From: Hyposmocoma kahamanoa | Lineage: Eukaryota > Arthropoda > Insecta > Lepidoptera > Cosmopterigidae | DNA: 64,000 bases | Assembly: GCF_003589595.1 (NCBI RefSeq) | Contig: NW_020653719.1 | Location: forward strand, 1,979,181-2,043,180 | Direction: 5' to 3' | Part shown: in pieces, positions 55,948-64,000 of the stretch | Position numbering within the stretch: position 1 is the first letter of the stretch | How the letters are laid out: each line of letters starts with the position of its first letter | The notes under the pieces: generated by a model | The model's input: the letters and a program-made list of their open reading frames with translations, nothing else | Told to the model about the DNA's origin: nothing | The model's database searches: none | Position numbers and translations under genes: made by a program

Positions 55948-56076
55948 AACTGCCTCCGTGGCCCAACGGTTACCATACCGGACTGCCACGCAGAGGTCCC
56001 AGGTTCGATTCCCGGGCCGGAAGTAAAGTATTCCCCTGGACGAACTCTTTCACTAGGAGCTCTACTGCTTCTAAAA
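55948..56076 (+). repeat. Chimera: SINE family A head joined to R1 tail
   Basis: AACTGCCTCCGTGGCCCAAC to TTCGATTCCCGGGCCGG is the SINE head. It switches within a few bases to the R1 end (TTCCCCTGGACGAACTCTTT, CACTAGGAGCTCTACTGCTT). Confidence 0.8.
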
Positions 56077-56817
56077 ATATATTGCATGCACATACTGATA
56101 AATTTAGTGTATAATGTATTTATGAATTCTCAAAAATTACAATTCAAATGAACTTGTGTCCCTGTCGGACAATTAGCCGATGATGATTCTAATGAATCAA
56201 GTTCGGCTATTTACTTCGTAATATTTATAGGCTGCCATCACTATCTACTTGCATGCGGGCAACACTTTTGAGCAATGAACTGTCATTTTACTCCGTCTTC
56301 AAAAAAATATAGACTATACCAACATCTATATACTTACAAATTTAAAGCGTTACAGAGGCATTTTACATATGACGGAAACTTCATTTTTTTAAATTGATTT
56401 TTTAGAATGCGTAAACCCATTATTCCCTGGCTGCAGATGTGTTCCCAGAAAGCTATAACTTGGGCATCTTCAAGGTGGGAGTGGATAGGCATTATACATA
56501 TAGTTGTGTATACTCCATCATTCACCTCATTGTCACTTTGCATCACATGAGCACTATTTCTATTCATAAAAAAGAAATTACACTACAGAAATACCATTAA
56601 TCTGGACATATTGTATTTAGCATTCTTGTGTATTTAAATCAAATTTTTGTTTCATTTAAATTTAAATAAATCAGCGATGGCGTGAAATTATGAACAATAA
56701 AAATAACAGTATAGTGGGTAAATGACGTTTTTCACAGATGGAAGGGTTATCTGTCGGTGCAGATCCCGCCTGACACATGGCATTACCTTGACATGCGAAC
56801 GCATCGTGACTTCCATT

Positions 56818-57278
56818 TTTAACCGATTTCAAAAAAAGGAGGAGGTTCTCAATTCGACTGTATGTTTTTTTTGTATGTATGTTACGCGATAACTCTGGTA
56901 TTTATGAACCGATTTTGTTGATTCTTTTTTTGTTGGAAAGAGGGTACTTCCATAGTGGTCCCAATTAATTTTGAAGAAAATCACCTACCTCCAAGGTTGG
57001 CTGTTCACGCATGAAGATTCATTTTTATAAATAGTGCCTAAATTTTATTATAAAGAGCAATTATTTTAATAATTGATTGTGCTATTCTCCAATTCAAGGC
57101 GTTTTTCTCTTAATATACTTCGAGTAGTGAGAACCGATTTTTATTATCTCCTGTGTCAAGTTCTGGATAGTGGCGAACTAGGGGATGAATCCAGGTTTGC
57201 GCACTTTCCGGTAAACCGATCTCAATAAAACTTGACAAACAGATCTAGTTCCACGTACTTTTGAGGTCGATTTTTACT
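56818..57278 (+). mobile_element. CCGACTTCAAAA family element, full copy
   Basis: AACCGATTTCAAAAAAAGGA to CTTTTGAGGTCGATTTTTAC; it includes the GCACTTTCCGGTAAACCGAT segment related to the palindrome of 37983-38029. Confidence 0.82.
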
Positions 57279-57279
57279 G

Positions 57280-57898
57280 TAAACATAATATTAATGATAA
57301 ATGCCAGTTTATGAATGCAAGAATCCCTTTTCGTCTTCCATTTTCGAAATCTTTGCTAATTATTATTTTTAATGTTTTTTTTTAATGGCACTTGAATACT
57401 TTGCAGAATGAAAATCGAAAAGGATGTCAAGAGTTTTTATTTCAGTATTATAGTATTCTGACATCGGTGTCATATTGCACAAATATCCATTAATTTTAAT
57501 GATCCTTTAATTGACATTCTATCGACTAGTTTTGTTTGGATAAAGTACAAGTAGATAAAATAAAAACAAATTATGGTTTACGACCGGAGATCAGAATAAA
57601 GGCAAAGTATATTTAATTAAACTTTAAAATATACACATTGATAATACCTCCTTCTGGAATCTCAGAATGATTAAAAATACCAGGCAAAAACTCAAAACGA
57701 AAATATTTCCTCACAATTACAAAACTTATCTTGTAAATACACTACCACAGTAAAATAATTGCTACTTACACATTAAAAATGTAAAATAATATTTAGAGAA
57801 GGTATTATCAACTCTATGTGTGTCAAATCTTTTAAGTTAAGGTCAAATGAGCGCTTATATTTTACAAAAAAATATACTTTGCTCATTCTGATCTTTGT
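57280..57898. other. AT-rich intergenic sequence, nothing recognised
   Basis: No coding frame or known repeat seen. Confidence 0.5.
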
Positions 57899-58215
57899 GG
57901 CTCAACTCACACTGGCGCAGAGTAGAAGCGTCGCGACGCGTCATGTTCTTTTGCGTATAGCATATTTATCTCTATTTTCCCATAATTAAAGTACAAATTT
58001 GTGTTATGCAAATATAGAATCGCGCGTCGCCGCGCGTCGCCGCGCGTCGCCAGGCCTTACTTGTGCGCAGTGACGCGTCACACGTCGACCAAACTGTGAT
58101 CCGGGCGCGCTAATGCGAATATCGTCACGCGACGACACGCGTCGCCACGTTTTGTAGTTGAAAAACTGGGCGCAACGCGACGACGCTTCGACTCTGCGCC
58201 AGTGTGAGTTGAACC
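57899..58215. mobile_element. GC-rich MITE with 38-bp terminal inverted repeats
   Basis: Ends GGCTCAACTCACACTGGCGC and (reversed) GGTTCAACTCACACTGGCGC, continuing AGAGT(A/C)GAAGCGTCGCG. Inside are three tandem CGCGCGTCGC units (58021-58050) and other GACGCGTC motifs. Confidence 0.88.
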
Positions 58216-58665
58216 TAAAGTACACGTTAGATTTAAAGTCGTCAAGATAAAGAAGAAATAATTTAACAATATTCAGCAACAGGAGTCTTGCAACTCATAT
58301 TATTAGTTAGGTAGATTGGATGTACCACTTAATATAGGAGATACTTGTATTACCCTAGTAAACATACGTATATATATATATTAATTCTACCACGTAATAG
58401 CTAGCAACTTGTTATGAGTTACCGTTATTATGCTAGGTCAGTGCCTCGTTTGTTTGACGATTTCACATCGCTTAGATGAGTATAAAACATTAATCCGAAT
58501 TTAGTATAACAGATTTTGGTGGCAAATAACCCTTTCAAAGTTAAACAGTTAAGTAAGTCTTCTTTAGAAGAAACAATATACATCTTTTTTATTATTTTTC
58601 AAAATACATTACTAGGGCTGCTATAAAAACTTGAAAATGCTATTTGAAAACTTATAAGCACACTA

Positions 58666-58823
58666 AGGGTCGTATTCCAGAACTCTACTCAATGCTCAAG
58701 TCAGGATATGAGTAGGATTCAAAGCACTCGAAATCATACTCAAGTCCCGGCTATTAAGGTCGTATTTCCAATGCTTGTGCTTTCCTGACTTGAGCATTGA
58801 GTAGAGTTCTAGAATACGACCCT
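58666..58823. mobile_element. Foldback MITE, copy 2
   Basis: AGGGTCGTATTCCAGAACTC and its inverse at the right end, same family as 45826-46002. Confidence 0.88.
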
Positions 58824-59154
58824 AAGTCTAAGAAAACACAAATCAACACTAAAACGGTATATCGATGCCTTACTTTCTCCAGCTCGTATCTTATACAGAG
58901 TGATTATTCAGGAGATGGCAAATCTTTCTATTTATTTTAAATTTCTTATTAAGGGTTAACAACCCTAAATTAATATTTAGATGTATTACTTTAAGAGTAG
59001 GTAAACGCTAGTGTATGAATATGGAAGAAATGTGATGTGAAGTCAGCCTGCAAAATTTGTATATAGAATCCATTTTTTGCATTTCAGTAACTTTGTGCTA
59101 TAAGATACGAGTTTGAGAAAGTAAGGCGACGTTCTGTCTCGATCAGGGTTCTTC

Positions 59155-59245
59155 GTAAAAAATGTGCAACCATCTCTCAGTAAAGTTAACAACTCGATAT
59201 CGAGTTCTTACGTTTTCGCGATTGTTACACGTAGGAAATGAAACT
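59155..59245 (-). repeat. R2 repeat tail fragment
   Basis: Reverse of TAGTTTCATTTCCTACGTGT, then CAATCGCGAAAACG and CTCGAT. Confidence 0.65.
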
Positions 59246-59284
59246 ACTTTTCGGATTTTGATCGCGTATATTTTAAATTTTTAT

Positions 59285-59600
59285 GGAATTGATATTCAAT
59301 TACTTTTTGTGAAATTACTCCACTAGTTGGTTATAATACAAAGATCGAATATAGAGAAAATTTCATTCAATCCGGCTGGATTCGAACCAGCGTCTTCTAG
59401 CATACCATGCCAGACGCTATACCACCTAAGCCACGGAACGAACCAGCGGACCTCACGAATTTTTCTATGTGCTTGTTGTCTTTGTTTTTTGTTTTTCAAC
59501 GACTTTTTAGTCGTAGCGCCATCTATGAGAAATCTATGATATTTTTATCACCCAGTTACATACCTTTACAGCTATCGGCCCTGGCGAGAGATGTCGCTAT
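59285..59600 (-). repeat. SINE family C, extended copy
   Basis: Minus-strand head CCGTGGCTTAGGTGGTATAG, B box GGTTCGAATCC, tail TTCGATCTTTGTATTATAAC; body to about 59600 (CAGCGGACCTCACGAATTT). Confidence 0.8.
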
Positions 59601-59619
59601 TCACTGCATTTAAAATTTT

Positions 59620-59795
59620 TATTGAGTTGATATTCAATTATTTTTTTGTGAAATTACTCCACTAGTTTGTTATAATTATTAATACAAAGATCGAACACTC
59701 AGAAAAAATTCCTTCGATCCAGCCGGATTCGAACCAACGTCTTCTAGCATACCGTGGCGGATGCTATACCAACTAAGCCACGGAACGAACCATAT
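59620..59795 (-). repeat. SINE family C copy
   Basis: A second, tandemly arranged copy with CCGTGGCTTAGTTGGTATAG and GGTTCGAATCCGGCTGG. Confidence 0.82.
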
Positions 59796-59814
59796 CATAT
59801 CCATACATTCATAC

Positions 59815-59985
59815 CATATCGCGTACATTTGTTTTATTCAAACAAACCAACATTTCGGACCCTTTATAGGTCCCACGGTCACAGCTAACTGTAAACTGTT
59901 GACGGCAAAGGCCCCGAAACGTCGGTTTCTTTGAAAAAACAAATATATGCGATTTAAATCCGAAAAATAATTTTGATTTCCTATT
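59815..59985. repeat. R2 repeat as an inverted pair (foldback)
   Basis: 59820-59880 is R2 reversed (TTATTCAAACAAACCAACAT TTCGG) and 59918-59985 is R2 forward (CCGAAACGTCGGTTTCTTTG). They face each other around CAGCTAACTGTAAACTGTTG. Confidence 0.78.
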
Positions 59986-59999
59986 TACTTGAGACAAAA

Positions 60000-61890
60000 A
60001 AAATCTTTAAAATAAACCAAAATTTGAACAATTACGCAACTAAAATATTGTTTGCAAATCCAAAATCTTTATTTAAATAGTCTTTACAACTTTATGGTGT
60101 GAAAAAAAAAACAAGTTATTTGAATAAAATCGAATAAAAAACATAACTTTTCAACGATTATTTATAGACGATGATTTTGCTAAAGTTATCAATAGTAACG
60201 GAAGTTGATGATAATTTCGTAGGATGTGGTTCGTAACTAGCGAGATTGTTAGAACGTAATAGGTAATCAAGTAATCATATAAATATTAAACCGCTATATA
60301 TTTTTTTTCTCGTTTTGAAGAGGTACAACACAAACGTTGTTCTTGTTGATAAAAAAACTCAAGTATTTTCCAACTATTGCATCAGTCTGTCGCTACAAAA
60401 CTTTTAGTATTTATAACGTTTTTATTAATGTTTCTATGTACCTACTTGTTACGGGTGGATTTTTTATTTTAACGTCGTTTTTCTTTGGTAAACTTTATAC
60501 TTTTGTAAATTGTACAAATTTTGTAAATCTATTTTGCTTGGTCTTTCTCAAATAGTGTTAGTATCCGATTGATACAGTCCGCTGCAACTATAATAACAAA
60601 TAATTAGTAGAATCGAGCATGAGTACGTACAAAGAGAGACATTGCGAATGGAGGACGCGAAAAGAGTATCAATCTCAAATTCATATCAAAGCACGAAAAC
60701 ACCCAAAACAGACGCAAGTCGCACGAAGAAATCAAACTTATTTCAACGCTAACTGGTCTTGATGACTTGGTGCCAGTTTTAAATGTATTATTTGCTCATT
60801 TTTCATGGCGTAATTCAGGGGCTGATGTTTCCATTTAGGTGTGATAGGGCCTGTGCAGGAACATAGATATAGGAAAAAACACCGCTCTTCTATAAAATTA
60901 ATAGGTATACATTGCTCCTTTATTATTTAAACATTATGAAAGAAACTACTTTTATTTCTAAACCGGTGTTACAACTACCAAAAATATATAATAGTTCAGG
61001 GTTGTAGAAAAATACACTGACACAAAAAAAAATCGGAAAAAATATTCAAACCTTTTTTAATTTTAATCTAATTATTAAATAATTCCATATAATATAGGAT
61101 TATTGTGTATTTGACTACATTCCGTCGAATTGCCTTTGTATGTTGTTGTACGACGTGTTTGAAATGTAAGCGACTTCGAAAAGTGAAAAAAAGAACGATA
61201 TTAAAAATAGTGAATAACAACGACTAAGCGATCGTAATTGCATAATTAAAAACAATAAACAGAATGCTCATAGTACACAGATATATCTACAAAAACAAGT
61301 TCATTGTAATTATATTATTCGTAAATGTTCATGACCTAGTGATCCTGGGTGCAAGTGCACTGTTATAAGGGACAATTGTAAGTGAATTACTCTCGATACA
61401 TATCATATTCGATCACTGATTGCCGTCCGACCTACTTAGATGATTCTTTAGATGACTCGTTGTGGGGTCATGATCGACCACCTTCGCAAATGAACTGTGA
61501 GAAAGAGTCATAGAAATATAGTGAAAGGCAATTTGTTGGTCAGTCACATCCACAGACGTATATCTAGATTGACGCCGCAAGTACAGCAAATTGTATGAAA
61601 ACCAAGCGTGCCACATTTTTTGTACCCACTATGATGTCACAAGAGCTATTTAGTGATGGAAACCTCCTTCTACTCGCTCTAAACCGATTGATTGAACGGA
61701 ATATGCGTAAACACGCGTATTCCATTCAATTGTTTAAATATTTGTTGATTACAAGTAGTCGTAATAATAATATAGCAGAAAAATACTAGAATAAGTTATA
61801 GATAGTTAATCATTGTTATTAATTAATAATAAAATTTAGACGTCGCGTAAACAAGTCTGCAGTCTGCGAGCATGTCATGGAAAAACCTAT
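60000..61890. other. AT-rich intergenic sequence, no gene recognised
   Basis: No coding frame that resembles a protein; no recognised repeat family apart from simple A/T runs. A short palindromic string (TTGAACGGAATATGCGT … ACGCGTATTCCATTCAA) is at 61693-61731. Confidence 0.5.
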
Positions 61891-61896
61891 ATAATA

Positions 61897-63165
61897 GGGG
61901 TTAAAGTATGAAATTGCCGATTTGTACTGAAAATCTAAATTGTTTATTTTTTAAATTTTTAACAAATTTATTTAATCAAAATAGTTGCCATTATTATCTA
62001 TACATTGCTGCCATCTAATGGGAAGGTTATTAATGCCTTTGCGATAGAACTCCGACGATCTAGACTGCACAAACTGTGTGAAAGCATTTTGTACTGCCTC
62101 CTGGGAAGAAAACTTCTTGTCACGTAGATAATTGTCCAAATCACGAAAAAAAATGGTAGTCCGTTGGAGCAAGGTCTGGTGAATACGGAGGATGACGAAT
62201 GGTTTCTAACTGCAGTTCCTGAAGGGTCAAAATGGTTTCTCGTGCTGTGTGAGGTCTCGCGTTGTCGTGGAGCAATAATGGTGAAGATCGATTCATGAGT
62301 CGGGGCTGTTTTACTGCTAGTTTTGTCAACATGGTTCGGAGTTCGGCACAATAGACATCTGCCGTTATTGCTTGACCAGATCGGAGAAAACTATAGTGAA
62401 TAACACCATGCTGAGACCACCAAACAGTTACCATTACCTTTTTATTGGTAAGTTTTGCTTTAGGACACTGTTGTGGCATTTGTCCTGGGGTCAGCCATTG
62501 CATTTTTCTTTTCCGGTTATCATAAAGAATCCACTTTTCATCACATGTTACAATTCGATCCAATATTCCTTCATTTCTGTACCGGTTCAACAAGGCAACA
62601 CAAGTTTCAACACGCGTTTCTTTCTGCAGATCAGTCAAATCATGAGGCACCCATTTTTCGTATTTTATTGATTTGACGCAAGTGAGTCAATATTGTGGGT
62701 AAGGTAACGTTAAACCATGCCGCTAATTCCTGGGTAGTTTGACTAGGATCGGCTTCCACTATCTCTCTTAATTCATCGTTATTCACCTGTGTGGGCGGTC
62801 TTCCTCGTGGCTCGTTCTTTAAGTCGAAATTTCCATCACGAAAGCGTTTAAACCAAAATCGCACGGTGCGTTCATTAGTAGACCCCTCTCCAAACGCAGC
62901 ATTGATATTGCGGGCTGTTTTTGCCGCGTTAGTTCCGCGGAACTCGTATTCAAAAATCACTCGAATTTTCGCAGTATCCATCTTTCTTGTCTAAATTGAA
63001 TAACAAAAACAATTGAAAGTCGATATTCAAATGTTTCAAATTTAAAAAAAAAAAATCACAGAAACCATTTGAAAAAAGTTTCATTCGAAAACCTCAAACC
63101 ATGAAGATTCTATGAAAATTCAAAGAACCTATTGCAATAAAACGGCAATTTCATACTTTAACCCC
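61897..63165 (-). mobile_element. Mariner transposon, near complete
   Basis: Inverted ends GGGGTTAAAGTATGAAATTG (61897 onward; exact complement ends at 63165) are flanked by TA on both sides (61895-61896 and 63166-63167), the classic mariner target duplication. The length of 1269 bp is typical. The interior encodes one transposase on the minus strand. Confidence 0.95.
61972..62981 (-). pseudogene. Mariner transposase, two frameshifts
   Basis: Cut-and-paste transposase of the mariner family. It starts MDTAKIRVIFEYEFRGTNAA (N-terminal helix-turn-helix, with ERTVRFWFKRFRDGNFDL and the linker RGRPP). The first break is near 62655: INKIRKMGAS stops, while the next frame gives EKWVPHDL. The catalytic domain follows: IVTCDEKWILYDN (Asp 1), LLLHDNARPHTA (Asp 2) and HPPYSPDLAPTDYH (Asp 3, spaced as D,D34D). 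The second break is a T-run near 62153 (HFFS stop versus HFFRDLDNYLRD). The frame then runs to WQQCIDNNGNYFD and stop. All three acidic residues are present, so the copy died recently, by indels only. Confidence 0.93.
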
Positions 63166-63489
63166 TAATATTTGATGAAGTTTGACAAACCCCAGGTCCT
63201 TGCAAAAGAAGTCCGTTATCTACCCAGGATGCTGCGAGAGGCCATTGAAATTAAAAAAACATCCTAATTTCAACAGGGAAGATGGTTTCTCCGTACCACC
63301 ACTTGGGATCCAGTATTTCCACTAATGGAAAATCCCAAATAGACATAAGACTGCAGTGCTAATTAATATGTTTCAGTTTATTCTAATTCCTATTATTAAT
63401 TAATAATAAATTGAACTTAATAAAAATTCATTTAATAAAATAATTTGTAAAACTTAATGTAGCGTAAATTGGAATGTTTTCTTCCACCT

Positions 63490-63628
63490 CAGTCAACCGT
63501 GACCATGGGACCTGTGAAGGGCCCGAAATGTCGGTTTGTTTGAAAAAACAAATATACGCGATTTAAATTCGGAAAAATAGTTCCATTTCCTATGTGTAAC
63601 AATCGCGAAAACCTAAGAACTCGATACT
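63490..63628 (+). repeat. R2 repeat, best copy
   Basis: GTGACCATGGGACCTGTGAA, GGGCCCGAAATGTCGGTTTG, then TACGCGATTTAAATTCGG and CAATCGCGAAAACCTAAGAA. Confidence 0.8.
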
Positions 63629-63853
63629 TAAATTACTGTTTAGTTCTTTACTCCAAAGCGGTCAACATCTTCAAAAAAGATTGACTATTAACTCAAAAGC
63701 TCTATCATTAAAACAAACAAGTTTCGTTCTAAAACTTTCATTAATGAACTCAATCACACAGAAAGAAAAAAAATCCTGTGTGAATGCCCATTTTATTTAT
63801 CTTTTAGGTACTTGTAGATTGCATAATTATTGTTTGCATTTACATTTCAACAG

Positions 63854-64000
63854 AGATAGAGCGAAGTTCAATGTCTCATGAACGACGTACAAACTTGCAT
63901 GTTATCGGTTGAAGATGGCAAAGGGTGAGCGAAATGATATAACGGATCCTTTATTTACACAGGATTTTGACAAAATAGGCAACATGTTAGTAAGAAAGCG
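63854..64000 (+). CDS. Candidate start of a gene running off the right edge
   Basis: A possible acceptor (TTTCAACAG, ending 63853) is followed by a short leader with stops in all frames. Then comes ATG at 63915 in a good context (GAAGATGG). The frame stays open to the window end and reads MAKGERNDITDPLFTQDFDK then IGNMLVRK. A stop (TGA, 63879-63881) lies upstream in frame, fitting a start codon. I do not recognise the protein. It cannot be the second coding exon of the ATGAAG exon at 53495, because that join would hit TAG at once. Confidence 0.35.

Noticed and set aside
58021..58050. CRISPR-like or satellite array
   Set aside because: Only three 10-bp CGCGCGTCGC units without spacers, inside a MITE; the host is an animal.
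58004..58279. Arg-rich open frames over the CGCGTCGC region
   Set aside because: Produced by the GC-rich MITE; low complexity, no protein character.
62372..62676. Plus-strand frames across the mariner
   Set aside because: Antisense shadows of the transposase.

Overview
The window is eukaryotic, AT-rich and intron-rich, and best fits a lepidopteran insect (butterfly or moth). The main reasons are the mixture of interspersed repeats that I associate with Lepidoptera (tRNA-headed SINEs, CR1/Daphne-like LINEs, mariner elements and several unnamed families present many times), the canonical GT-AG introns full of transposon debris, and the insect-specific Methuselah-type receptor. There is no sign of bacterial-style gene packing, CRISPR arrays or operons.

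Two genuine cellular genes can be reconstructed exon by exon. (1) On the minus strand, 18720 down to 1746, nine exons encode the middle third (about 449 aa) of Aquarius (AQR, intron-binding protein of the spliceosome). All junctions are GT-AG and phase-consistent. The RNA helicase domains lie beyond the left edge. The N-terminal exons were not found to the right. (2) On the plus strand, 29978 to 43819, eight exons encode a complete 429-aa Methuselah-like family B GPCR with signal peptide, short cysteine-rich ectodomain and seven membrane segments. The two genes are divergently arranged.

Three weaker gene signals are listed with low confidence: a coding-like terminal exon at 45130-45265 followed by a poly(A) signal; a promoter plus short first exon ending ATGAAG|GTAAGT at 53500; and the start of an open frame at 63915 that runs off the right end.

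The rest is mostly mobile DNA. 10.5-11.8 kb: LINE reverse transcriptase relic in an AQR intron. 19.95-23.83 kb: LINE with endonuclease and RT, split by a 5'-truncated SINE with clear target-site duplication and by a G-rich/C-rich foldback element. 24.0-26.3 kb: second LINE whose RT core is deleted. 38.74-39.64 kb: decayed mariner in a receptor intron. 42.1-43.2 kb: another LINE relic in a receptor intron. 45.7-48.1 kb: dead hAT/ZBED-type transposase with a foldback MITE beside it. 61.90-63.17 kb: nearly complete mariner with two frameshifts. SINE, MITE and foldback families fill the introns and intergenic DNA. A roughly 0.7-kb block just upstream of the receptor gene recurs inverted near 49 kb, where it is split by another transposon. 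I see no obvious new gene system. The items most worth checking are that inverted duplicate, the foldback elements, the near-identical pair of repeats in two AQR introns, and the orphan exon candidates.
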